Below are positions 1-9,712 of a stretch of DNA of 64,000 nt, in pieces. Position 1 is the stretch's first letter; each line of letters starts with the position of its first letter. The notes under the pieces are model-generated. The model was given only the letters and a program-made list of their open reading frames with translations, had not been told where the DNA came from and did no database searches. Source of the stretch: Dromiciops gliroides (lineage: Eukaryota > Chordata > Mammalia > Microbiotheria > Microbiotheriidae); assembly GCF_019393635.1 (NCBI RefSeq), contig NC_057863.1:641673306-641737305 (forward strand). The letters run 5' to 3'. A program made the translations under genes and the position numbers.

Positions 1-299
1 CTCCTTCCTGGGGAAGCCCAGACTGAGGTTCCTCTAGAAGTCATGCTGCATCTGGACGTGAACTTGGTGGGGTCAGGGTGACTGACAGGAGCTAAGGTCA
101 ATTTGGAGCCTGCTCTCCTAAACACTTCTGGCTGTGTCTTTGAAGTCAATATTCTTTTGTAAAAGCCAAGCCATGTTGACTGCTTAAATGGAACTGGAGG
201 GCCCTTAATAATGGGGGGGGGGGGCAGAGAACCACAGGGTCAAGGCGTTAGAGCAGAATCACCTCAGGGCACCTAAGAACCCCAAGAGGGGGTAATATA

Positions 300-409
300 G
301 CCAGCCTGGATCTGGGAGCAGGGGAAGGGAGGGAGAGAGGGGAGGGAGGGAGGAGAGACAGAGACAGAGACAGAAACAGAGAGACAGAAAGAGGGAGGGA
401 GAGAGAGAA

Positions 410-440
<31 letters not shown>

Positions 441-835
441 GACAGACAGAGACAGAGAGAGGGAGGGAGATAAAGAGAGGGAGAGAGAGAGAGACAGAGA
501 GGGAGGGAGATAGAGAAAGAGAGGGAGAGAGAGAGAAAGAGAGACACAGAGAGGGAGGGAGATAGAGAAAGAGAGGGAGAGACAGAGAGACAGAGAGAGG
601 GAGGGAGAGAGAGAAAGAGAGGGAGAGACAGAGAGACAGAGAGAGGAAGGGAGATAGAGAAAGAGAGGGAGAGACAGAGACAGAGAGACAGAGAGAGGGA
701 GGGAGATAAAGAGAGACAGAGAGAGAGAAAGAGAGACAGAGAGAGGGAGGGAGATAGAGAAAGAGAGGGAGAGAGAGAGAGAGAAGAAGAAGGAGGAGGA
801 GGAGGAGGAGGAGAAAGGGAAGGAGGGAGAGAGTG
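300..835. repeat. GA-rich purine tract (about 0.5 kb)
   Basis: Nearly pure purine strand made of GAGA, GGGAGG and GACA units. It ends in (GGA)n near 795-825. Higher-order units of about 50-60 bases (GAGAGGGAGGGAGATAGAGAAA) recur at 495, 545, 645 and 740. The opposite strand makes a long open frame of Ser/Leu repeats that is not a gene. Confidence 0.9.
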
Positions 836-839
836 CTCC

Positions 840-1440
840 ATAGCCAAATGCCTGGGCAAGCTATGCCAGGCAGAAATCTTGGGACCAGCTGAACAGCAAC
901 TGTAAATGATCAACAGAGAACTGACACTGACCCACAGGAACAATGACGTGCTACCCAATGGATGAAGCTTAGGCGCAGTGGTCACCACAGCCGCAGTCTT
1001 GGCCATTCTTGTTAAGTTTATGGAAGCCTGGCATCGCACGGGTCCTGGTGGAGACATCATGGACTTGCAGAAGCACAGGAGACAGAGAGTTGCACTAAAT
1101 GATCTGGCAGGCTTGTTGGGGCTCCCACCATCTGTGAATCTATCATCTGAGGGAGAGTCAGTCATAATGGAATTCATCCAATTTAGTCCAGTTATGGGGG
1201 CACTGAGAAGAGAAACCACCTCCCAGCTGTACCAGGGTAGGTTGGTAAAAGCTGGAGAGATGATTGAGGACATTCGTGCTCTTCTGTCCAGGTCTTCACC
1301 ATGGGACCTTGGCAAGAGATGAGAACTGAAAGGGTTCTTGTAGTAGAAACAAGATCTACTGTTCATCTTGGTGGGACCCATGATAGTAGGCAGCAAGAAA
1401 TTCATCACGTGTTACCTAAGAGTCTTCTAGAAGATCACAT
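840..1440. other. Unassigned 0.6 kb segment with an open frame
   Basis: This stretch is not low complexity and reads open on the plus strand from 978 to 1322 (114 codons, starting VTTAAVLAILVKFMEAWHR). I do not recognise the product. It has no clear start context, no splice neighbours and no poly(A) signal. It could be a piece of an old repeat or a decayed processed gene copy; a functional gene is unlikely. Confidence 0.3.
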
Positions 1441-1554
1441 AAGCTGGTTTTTCCATTAAAAAAAATAAATCAAAACTAACCTTCCTCAAGACTTAATTGG
1501 TTCAGGGGATCATAAGATTATAGACTTAGAAGGGACCTTAAATGTTATCATTAT

Positions 1555-1681
1555 ATCACTGCGGAGATGCAGTGGATAAAGCACCCGCCCTGGATTCAGG
1601 AGGACTTGAGTTCAAATCCGGCCTCAGATGCTTGACACTAGCCGTGTCACTTAACCCTCATCACCCCACCAAAAAAAAAAA
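1555..1681 (+). repeat. CORE-SINE, worn copy
   Basis: It reads from ATGCAGTGGATAAAGCACC through GAGTTCAAATCC to an A-tail. The central CORE is shortened. A MIR remnant in the opposite direction (AAACTGAGGCCCAGAGAAAT..TCACACAGCTAGTAAG) follows at 1685-1800. Confidence 0.8.
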
Positions 1682-2271
1682 GTCACCATTTCATAAATAA
1701 TAAAACTGAGGCCCAGAGAAATTAAATGACTTGCTCAGGGTCACACAGCTAGTAAGTATCTGAGGCAAGAGTTAAAGCCAAGTCTTCCTGATTCTTCTAT
1801 CCACTTTTCTCAGCTGATTCTCAAACTGTTATTACTTCCTGGTCACCTAAGGCATAAAAGCACAGCACATGAGCAAGCAGTCAGGGCTCCTCAGGCTTGA
1901 TGGATATTCAGTTACCATGTGAGTCAATATCCCTTTTGGATGGAGTGTGCCATTGTGGCAGACGGAGAAACAGGGGGAGCTGGACCCAACTGAACCAACA
2001 CTGTCTCTTTCCATTTTGCTGTTGTGTAAATATCCTTTTGTTATAGGTGTCTCATTTCATTGTAGTTCAGGCTGGTAGACCAGCCTGAGTCAGGCCTGGC
2101 TCAGAAGAGTCCTTGAGCCTAGAGATGATTCTGCTCCTGAGGAAGGCAGGTTGCCCTGATCAAAGGAGAAGCTCATTTCCAACTCAGATGCTTAGGGAAA
2201 AGTTGGGGCAAAGGGAGGAAAAAGATGCAGTCAACAGATGAATGTGAATTGTTTTACTACACTTATTCATT

Positions 2272-2493
2272 GGAGTAGTTAGGTGGTACAGTGGATAGAG
2301 TCCAGGGCCTGGAGCCAGGAAGACTCATCTTCCTGAGTTCAAATCTGGCCCCAGACACTTGCTGTGTGACCCTGGGAAAGTCACTTGACCCTGTTTGCCT
2401 GTAAAGTGAACTGGAGAAGGAAATGGCAAACCACTTCAGGATCTTTGCCAAGAAAACCCCAAATGGGGTCATGAAGAATCAGGCACAATTGAA
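2272..2493 (+). repeat. Long CORE-SINE (Mar1-like)
   Basis: The tRNA-like head and CORE are followed by an extended tail, AACTGGAGAAGGAAATGGCA..AAAACCCCAAATGGGGTCA, which the shorter SINEs here lack. The Mar1 name is from memory of marsupial repeat families. Confidence 0.75.
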
Positions 2494-2558
2494 CAAAAAA
2501 GAAGTTGAGGGCAGAGGAGAGCTGGCCACGAAACTCCACAATTCCAGGCCCCTATGTC

Positions 2559-2566
2559 TCTTTCTT

Positions 2567-2602
<36 letters not shown>

Positions 2603-2710
2603 TCCTTCCTTCCTTCCTTCCTTCCTTCCTTCCTTCCTTCCTTCCTTCCTTCCTTCCTTCCTTCCTTCCTTCCTTCCTTCCTTCCTTCCTTCCTTCCTTC
2701 CTTCCTTCCT

Positions 2711-2757
<47 letters not shown>

Positions 2758-2785
2758 CTCTTTCTTTCTTTCTTTCTTTTCTTTT
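2559..2785. repeat. CT / CTTC / CTTT compound microsatellite
   Basis: (CT)n, then about 120 bases of (CTTC)n, then (TTTC)n, ending against the A-tail of the minus-strand SINE that starts at 2786. Confidence 0.95.
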
Positions 2786-2920
2786 CCAGGCAATGAGGGT
2801 TAAGTGACTTGCCCAGGGTCACACAGCTACTAAGTGTCAAGTGTCTGAGGCTGGATTTGAACTCAGGTCCTCCTGAATCCAAGGCCAGTGCTTTATCCAC
2901 TGTGCCACCTAGCTGCCCCT
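2786..2920 (-). repeat. CORE-SINE
   Basis: Full SINE in reverse: CAGGCAATGAGGGTTAAGTG through GTGCCACCTAGCTGCCCCT. Its tail side merges into the pyrimidine microsatellite. An (AT)/(CATA) tract follows at 2932-2972. Confidence 0.9.
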
Positions 2921-3127
2921 CTTTCTTTAAAATACATATATATATATATACATACATACATACATACATACAAATATACATTTAAATATTTCCCAATTAA
3001 ATGTAAAAAAATTGACATTTTAAAATATTTTGAATTCTGTGACAAGTAAAACTAAATGTGAGGTCACCTTAAATTAGAAGCTTTTAGCACCAGTCTTTGG
3101 GCATTAAGCATTTATTAAAGCATAGTA

Positions 3128-3281
3128 GGGGGCAGCTAGGTGGCACAGTGGATAAAGCACCGGCCCTGGATTCAGAAGGACCTGAGTTCAAATCCAGCTT
3201 CAGACACTTGACACTTACTACCTGTGTGACCCTGGGCAAGTCACTTAACCCTCATTGCCCCACAAAAAACAAACAAAAAAA
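3128..3281 (+). repeat. CORE-SINE with target-site duplication
   Basis: Complete copy flanked by AAAGCATAGTA at 3117-3127 and again at 3279-3289, a perfect 11-base duplication. Confidence 0.93.
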
Positions 3282-3619
3282 GCATAGTAAAGAGAGAACA
3301 TGTGGAGTTCAGAAAGTTAAGAAGAAGCCTATGCACCCTAGAGGAGATATAAGACTTCAGCCTGGTCTCCTTCTTCTCCTTCCCTTCTGCCACCATGAAG
3401 TTCTAGCCAAGAAAAAGAGACAGAGCCATGGAGCCAGTCAAACTTCCTACTTCCTGCCTCCTTCCCCTGGAAGAGGCTGTCTTTTAAGCTGATTGGTTAG
3501 ATTGGTTCCCTGGTCTTGAGGGTGGTCTCATTGTTGAGTTCAAAGTCCTTAGCTTCTGAGAACAATACCCTATTGAGGGCCTGCCAGGTGTGGTTTCAAT
3601 TTAATTAACTTTACATTCA

Positions 3620-3766
3620 TTTTTTTTTTTAAGTGAGGCAATTGGGGTTAAGTGACTTGCCCAGGGTCACACAGCTAGTAAGTGTTAAGTGTCTGAGACC
3701 GGATTTGAACTCAGGTCCTCCTGAATCCAGGGCCAGTGCTCTATCCACTGTGCCACCTAGCTGCCC
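3620..3766 (-). repeat. CORE-SINE at the end of an L1 fragment
   Basis: Reverse copy from a T-tract through GTGCCACCTAGCTGCCC. It abuts the L1 3' end that continues at 3767. Confidence 0.88.
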
Positions 3767-4258
3767 AAGCCCATTATATCTTACAATTCCAAATTTTTTC
3801 CCTCCCACCTCACCTTTGAGAAGGCAAACAATTTGATATAAATTATACATGTGAAGTCATGCAAAATATATTTTGCAAAAATATATCCATATCAGCTGTG
3901 TTGCATGAGAAAACACAAACAGAATAAAACAATAAAATAAAGTGAATAGTAGTATGCTTCCATTTGCACTCAGAGTTCATCGGTTTTCTCTCTGGAGGTG
4001 GACAGCATTTTCATCATAGGCCCTTCAGAATTGTCTTGTATCATTGTCTAGGAGTAGCTAAGTCATTCACAGTTGATCATCATACAATATTGATGTTACT
4101 GTGTTTGATGTTCTCTTGGTTCAGCTCACTTCACTTTGCATCCATTCATACATGTCTTCCCAGGTTTTTCTGAAACCATCCTGCTTGTAATTTCTTATAG
4201 TACAATAATATTCCATCACAGTCATATGCCACAGTTTTGATTTCTTGGGGATTCAGAG
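3767..4258 (-). repeat. L1 LINE 3' end
   Basis: Read on the minus strand it gives TGGAATATTATTGTACTATA, AACATCAAACACAGTAACAT and the 3' UTR piece AAAAAATTTGGAATTGTAAG. These match the better preserved L1 at 40352-41784, but the copy is older. Confidence 0.75.
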
Positions 4259-4301
4259 CTAGTAGTGGTATTCAGACCCCTATCTCTCTCTCTCTCTCTC
4301 T

Positions 4302-4446
4302 CTTTTTTTTGCAGGGCAATGAGGGTTAAATGACTTGCCCAGGGTCACACAGCTAGTAAGTGTCAAGTGTCTGAGGCAGGATTTGAACTCAGGTCCTCCT
4401 GAATCCAGGGGCAGTGCTCTATCCACGGTGCCACCTAGCTGCCTCC
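4302..4446 (-). repeat. CORE-SINE, first of a pair in one CT-rich target
   Basis: Reverse copy between CCCCTATCTCTCTCT (about 4277) and CCCCCATCTCTCTCT (about 4447). Confidence 0.88.
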
Positions 4447-4471
4447 CCCCATCTCTCTCTCTCTCTCTCTC

Positions 4472-4614
4472 TTTTCTTTTGGTGAGGCAATTGGGATTAA
4501 GTGACTTGCCCAGGGTCACACAGCTAGTAAGTGTTGTGTCGGAGGCAGGATTTGAACTCAGGTCCTCCTGAATCTAGGGGCAGTGCTCTATCCACTGCAC
4601 CACCTAGCTTCCCC
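4472..4614 (-). repeat. CORE-SINE, second of the pair
   Basis: A reverse copy with a shortened middle (AAGTGTTGTGTCGGAGG), unlike its neighbour. It is followed by a third copy of the target, CCCCCATCTCTCTT, at 4615. Confidence 0.88.
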
Positions 4615-4625
4615 ACCCCCATCTC

Positions 4626-5263
4626 TCTTAATGAAAAATGTCACTTTTCTTTGGCATCATTGCCCAGGGGCCCTGAGATGGGCTTTAACCAGGTTGAAGT
4701 CCCTGCATATATCAGAGGGGACACATCCCGTATAGGAGAATAAGGCAGGGCCAAGTCAAAATCACTCAACTAAAGCAGTCCCCTTGGCTGAAGCCTCTTC
4801 ACTGCCCTGATTAAATGGAGGTATAGGTTCCCATCATCCTCTGGGGCTTAAAGGAAAAACTAGAGACCCAGAGTGCCAAAGGACCAGGTAGAGAAACTGG
4901 AGCTAAGAATCTGAGTGGGAAGACACTTCACTGGACATTTTCTAGCTGTCCTTCATCTTACCCTGAACTAGAGCCTATATCTGACCAGGTCCAGGCCTTA
5001 AATGTCCCCCGGATTTCCTAAGCCTAAATCTAATTAACCTTGACCTTTTCCCAGCATCTACCTTTTTAATTTAGATGAAAAGGGATGATTCCTCCTGTCT
5101 GGGGGAAGCGATGTTGCAGTCTACAATCCCTTGGGGAGAGTGAAGGTAAATTGAGGCAGGGGAAGAGAAGAGATAGGGCTGAGGAACTAGCATAGGGGCA
5201 CAACATAGTGCATGAGACGGGGGTTAAGGGGAAGGGTCCTGGTCGGGGATACCCAGATGTCTC
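4626..5263. other. Intergenic, nothing supported
   Basis: Mostly unique sequence with no SINE and no credible coding frame. Confidence 0.5.
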
Positions 5264-5404
5264 TATTTTTTTTTTTTTTGCGGGGCAACGAGGGTTAAGT
5301 GACTTGCCCAGGGTCACACAGCTAGTAAGTGCCAAGTGTCTGAGGCTAGATTTGAACTCAGGTCCTCCTGAATCCAGGGTCAGTGCTTTATCCACTGTGC
5401 CCCC
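5264..5404 (-). repeat. CORE-SINE
   Basis: Reverse copy whose head end runs into a poly-C stretch at 5401-5422, which replaces the usual ACCTAGCTGCCCC. Confidence 0.88.
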
Positions 5405-5559
5405 CCCCCCGCCCCCGCCCCCAGATGTCTCACGAAGAGGGAAGGCACCAGACTGGGCACAACGTTACTCCCTGGCTGCACATGCCCAAATCCCAAATGA
5501 ATAGGCCCCAGACGCAGACTGACAATTTCACCTAGCCTAGGTAGGAGTCTCTCTCAGTC

Positions 5560-5890
5560 CTTTGCGAACCGCGCCCCCTTTGACCAACGGGAACGTAGAG
5601 TTCTAGATTGATAGGCATGCCAGCCAATCCCCGCCTTCTCCCCAAGGGACCTGGCCACGGCCTGTGAGCCAAGGCTTCGGAGAAAGTAGTAGAGTTTCTC
5701 GTGTGTTCATTGGATCAGCCCCGAGGCCTTCCTCCAATTCTGCGAGCTTCCAGCTTTCGGAGGCGGGGTCTCCTCTCCTCCCCTCCGCTGCTGCGTCTGG
5801 AGTCTGGCCAAAGGTTGAGGGAGGGGCGACAGAGTACTTCCTCGTGTCCTTGGAGTGTTGGCGCCCGGCAGGACAAGCACAGGACTCGCC
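5560..5890 (+). promoter_or_regulatory. COX7A1 proximal promoter and 5' UTR
   Basis: A GC-rich, repeat-free stretch directly upstream of the COX7A1 start. A CCAAT box lies at 5634-5638 and a GGGGCGAC-type GC element near 5823. No clear TATA box is seen. The role is inferred from position and base composition. Confidence 0.5.
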
Positions 5891-7882
5891 ATGAGGGGCT
5901 TGTTGGTGAGCGCCCCGTGCCGGCCCGAGACCCCAACGGGAACTCCCTCTGATCTCCGGGGCTGAGACCCAGCGGGATCCCCAGCCCTGGGAGCCCTCTC
6001 TTACCTACAGGGCTGGGACCCACCAGGACTCCCAGCCCTGGAGGGGAGTTAGTCCCCCAGACCTCCTGAGATGGGACTCCCCCCGGACCTCCAGCCCTGG
6101 GAGGGGGGTGAGCCCCCCATACCTCCTGAGATGGGACTCACAAGGACCCCCCAGCCCCGGGAGGGAGCCACCTCTGACCTCTAGCCTTAGATGCCTTTTT
6201 ATAAATTGATGTGCCTGACACATAGTTGTTACTCAGTTTTGACTCTTTGTGACCCTATGGGCCATATGTCAGACCAATACTGTCCCTGGGGTTTTCTTGG
6301 CAAAGATGCTGGAATAATTTGCTGTTTCCTTCCCCAGTGGATTAAGGCAAACAGTAGCCCAGGGTCATGCAAGGCCATATTTGAATTCAGGTCTTCCTGA
6401 CTCCAGGCCCAGTGCTCTATCCACTGAGCCATCCCAACTCTCTCTCTCTCTCTCTGGCTGGCACATAGTAGGTACTAAATAAATGCTATCATTATCTTCC
6501 TTGTCATTTTCCTGGGCTTGGACACACAGGGGCCCTCCCAACCCCTATAGCACTCACTCCCTTTTACCTCCTGAACTAGGACCCCCAACCTTCAGGGCTG
6601 GGACCCTTATCACTGGGCTCCTTAACCACAGAGGAGCAGAATCTGACCCCTGTCCTCAGGGGCTAGGATTTGTTACCCATTGGGGCTACTAAACCCAGGA
6701 CTCCTCTCTGACTTCCTGAACTGGGCCCCGTGGGGAACCCTAACTTCAGGAGCTCTCTGGGACGTCCTGAGTCAGGCCCAACCCCGGAAGTCGTCCTCTC
6801 TTACCCCTGGGACTGGAACCCTTCCCCTTGGGGTATCCCTGTCCCAGTCTTGGACTCCCTTCTCTGTGTCCTGGCTCCCCAGCTAGAGTTCTCCAATGAG
6901 CCCTCAGGTGGGATGCCCCATCCCCTGCTATCCCTTGCCCCCCTATCTGAGTTATTTGGGGAAAATTCTTGACCGGGTGAGCTCAAAGGTTCCTTCCAAG
7001 TCTGAGATTCTGATCCTGGGGCTAGCAGTCCCCTGACCTTTGCCATTGACAGCCCTACCCCCTCCCCTCCCATTTTACTTTCCTCTGATAACCTAGATCT
7101 CCCTTCCCCCCCAAGGTGTCCCACTCCCGGACCTTGATCCGAACCTTCAGCTCCAGTAGCAGAAACTCTGTGAATAAAATAGCAGAAAAACAAAAACTCT
7201 TCCAGGTGAGCCCCTGAACCCCCCTTCCCCTAAGCGCCCCAATATCTACCAAGCATGTTCCTGTGGCCCTTTTTCCTGGACACCCTGATGTAGCCTTGCT
7301 CAATGTGGCCCTCGCTCTGCGGTATCTCATCATGTTCCCTTGGGAGTCCCCCCATTTCTCGAGAGACCCTAGTTTCTGGAACCCGGCCGAGAAATGTCCT
7401 GCCCAATGCTCCCAGGAGTTGCAGTTGTGGGGGCTTCCCCCGACTCTTTGGGGGTGATGACAGACTGTCTTCTCATGCCTCGAGTTTTGCTCTGCCCCCT
7501 AGGAAAACAATGATCTCCCAATCTACCTGAAGGGTAAAGGTACAGATGGCCTCCTGTTCAAATTTACAATATTAACATGCTTTGTAGGTGAGTGGAGGGG
7601 ATGGACAGGGGAAAAAACTGGGCCCCAGGCTGGGTGGGGGATGAGAGCGGGGGAGGGTCTCTGTCCAGGGCCTGCCTCTGAGCATCCTGGATTCCATGTG
7701 GGATGGGGAGCGGGGTGCCGAGTTCTGCACTGTTGGAGGGCTCAGAATCTATGGGGGGGGGATTGGGTGGGGCACCCCTCACCTCCTTTTTTCCCACCCT
7801 ATTTCCCCCCCTCCCCCCAGGCACTTGCTACTGTTTCTACTGCCTCGGCTGGGCCTCCTTCCCCCACAAGAAGGAAGACTGA
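5891..7882 (+). CDS. COX7A1: Cytochrome c oxidase subunit 7A1, mitochondrial
   Basis: Four coding exons: 5891-5905, 7116-7205, 7503-7587 and 7821-7882, all GT-AG with matching phases, giving 83 residues (human 79). The product is a small nuclear-encoded subunit of respiratory complex IV in the inner mitochondrial membrane, the heart/skeletal-muscle isoform. Residues 1 to about 20 form an Arg/Ser-rich presequence (TLIRTFSSSSRN). The family core EKQKLFQENNDLPIYLKG follows, then one membrane span at about 52-73 and the conserved end LGWASFP. The membrane span is unlike the placental one, with four cysteines in it, and the tail ends in HKKED, closer to the COX7A2 style of tail. The five-codon first exon matches the human gene, which supports this start. 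It neighbours CAPNS1 as in human. COX7A2 is excluded by synteny and by the VS-LIR-FSS presequence. Confidence 0.93.
5945..6185. repeat. 60-bp GC-rich minisatellite in COX7A1 intron 1
   Basis: About four head-to-tail units of 60 bases. Two neighbouring units start with the same 19 bases, ACCTCCTGAGATGGGACTC, at 6061 and 6121, exactly 60 apart. Each unit carries a CCAGCCC[TC]GGGAGGG core. More decayed copies (CTCCTGAACTAGGACCC, TTCCTGAACTGGGCCCC) appear to continue across 6560-6800. Confidence 0.75.
6223..6434 (-). repeat. Long CORE-SINE (Mar1-like) in COX7A1 intron 1
   Basis: Reverse copy: TTTGACTCTTTGTGACCCTA, GGTTTTCTTGGCAAAGATGC, then TTCCTGACTCCAGGCCCAG. It carries the long tail type. Confidence 0.8.
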
Positions 7883-7948
7883 ACACCAGGATAGGGCAGA
7901 AGGGGAGAGGCCTGGCAGGGCCTGGAGCAAGGGTTAGGGTTGGACAGA

Positions 7949-7954
7949 AATAAA
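7949..7954 (+). terminator. COX7A1 poly(A) signal AATAAA
   Basis: A canonical AATAAA lies 67 bases after the COX7A1 stop and is followed by a G/T-rich stretch (gtggagtctgtctgtgtc) near 7982-7999. The mRNA 3' end is expected near 7970. Confidence 0.8.
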
Positions 7955-7972
7955 TGCCTTCGCTGGGAGAAA

Positions 7973-9074
7973 GCTAATCCAGGTGGAGTCTGTCTGTGTC
8001 AGTGGTGGAGATCTGAGACCTAAGCTTTGACCAGGATGGGGCCACCCAGTGCCCTCCCCTCCCAAAGGGAGCCTTTGATACAACTGTAGGCCACACCCTC
8101 AGCCCGACACACACACCCACTATAGCAGAAACCGGGCGGGGAAAAGACGGGGAATCAGAAAAGGGAACGGGGCTGCATCTGACAGGACCCTGTGTTCCTC
8201 AGTTACTGCTGTACCTGGCTGGCTGGCAGGGTCCCCAACCCCTCCAGGACTCCCCAGGGTGCTGTCCTGCCCCCCAGAGCTGCTGACACCCATCATCCTA
8301 GATGGCCTGGGGGGGTCACACAGGCTAAGGATGGGGGTCACAGGAAATCAGCCCTGGGGAAGGGGCAGTCAGGTGCAGGTCTGTAGTAGGTGGAGTGACC
8401 ACATCAACCCGGGAAGTCTCCTGGGGGGGGGGGGGGCAGGGTTTCTGAGCTTTCGAGGTCTGTCCCTGGGATCAGGGAGGCAGATGGGAGCATCTAACAG
8501 GTAAAAAGCTGAGCTCCCAGGGCTCCTATACCCGCTGCTCTTGCTGCTCATACACCAAACACGGACCTGCTGACCACAGGTGCTCAAACCAGGCCTGGTA
8601 GGGATGACTCAAGGCCCAGGCTGACCATGGGGCCTGGTGCTCCTGGACTCCATCTCAGCCACTGTGTCCAGGGGGTTGTCATGGCTCAGCAGGTGAAGGG
8701 GGGAGGGGAGTGTGGACAGCTTAGACCCAGGTCCCAAGGGCATGACCCTATATCTACTCAGATCTGGGCCACTTGGGGTGAAAGGAGGGTGTGAGGGGCA
8801 TGCCCCACCCAGGGCACTCAACCTAAAAGCAGCCCTGCCCCCACCTCCAGGGGAACATCCCAAGGCAGGGGATGCCAAGGCTCTTGGCCTCCAGAGGCAG
8901 GTCTTAGGGTCTCCCCCCAGGGCAGGTAAACAGACAGAAATCTTTCCCCCATACCCCCAAAACCTATCCCTCTGGCCTCCTGCCTTATATCCCTTTCTCC
9001 AGTAGCTGGAGCGCGCAAACACACACACACACACACACTCTCTCTCTCTCTCTGGAATATTCACCACAAGAGGC
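7973..9074. other. Spacer between COX7A1 and CAPNS1 3' ends
   Basis: The two genes converge here. I see no gene, only GC-rich unique DNA and a short CA/CT tract at 9016-9055. Open frames in it lack codon or homology support. Confidence 0.6.
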
Positions 9075-9094
9075 TGTTGGTCTGGTGACCACTG

Positions 9095-9100
9095 TTTATT
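9095..9100 (-). terminator. CAPNS1 poly(A) signal AATAAA
   Basis: TTTATT on the plus strand is AATAAA in CAPNS1 sense. It implies a 3' UTR of about 640 bases (9075-9712), and no other AATAAA is closer to the stop codon. Confidence 0.75.
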
Positions 9101-9712
9101 TGGGGCTTGCCTGCCCTGCCCTGCCCTGAGGTCCACCCAGAGAGGAGGGGAGGGGGCCTGAAGCACATGGGGAGTGGGAGAAGGCACTAGATGCCAATGA
9201 ACCCCATGGGGGCAGCATGTGATGGCACCTGGCTGACATGTGCATGTGGTTAGCATGTTAAAGCATGTACCATGCGCCAACAGGTCTCGGAGCAGTGGCA
9301 GGCATGGCATGTGATGTTTACAGGGGATCTGCGTGGGGGGGATAGGGCACTAGAGCAGGAGGATTTCTAAGGATGCTGGGAAGTGTGTGACTGGCGTGTC
9401 AGAGCATGTGACATGTTTACAGGGGTGCTGGGGGGCAGGGTGTTAGAGCATGAGGGTTCCCAAGCCTGTAGCTGGCACACGCTGGACCTGGGAGGTGGGC
9501 AGGGCTGAGGTGGGAGTAGGGGCTCCTTGGTGGCCATGTTTGTATGGTCAGTGGTAGCTGGGACACCCAGGCACGACGTGTGACATCAGTGTCATGTGGT
9601 GCCTGTGCCAGAGGGTCCCCACATGGGGAAATGTGGCGGGGAGGGAGAAGGGGAGCAGCTTCCTGGTGATCTCTGTCCTGGGGTTCCCGGTGGGTGGACA
9701 GACACATGGGCC

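Noticed and set aside
248-1408. 386-codon open frame on the minus strand
   Set aside because: More than half of it is Ser/Leu/Pro repeats read from the GA tract; the rest is antisense to the unassigned segment and has no recognisable domain.
2469-2981. Lys/Arg/Glu-rich and Phe/Leu/Ser-rich open frames
   Set aside because: They are the CTTC/GAAG microsatellite plus SINE sequence translated in six frames.
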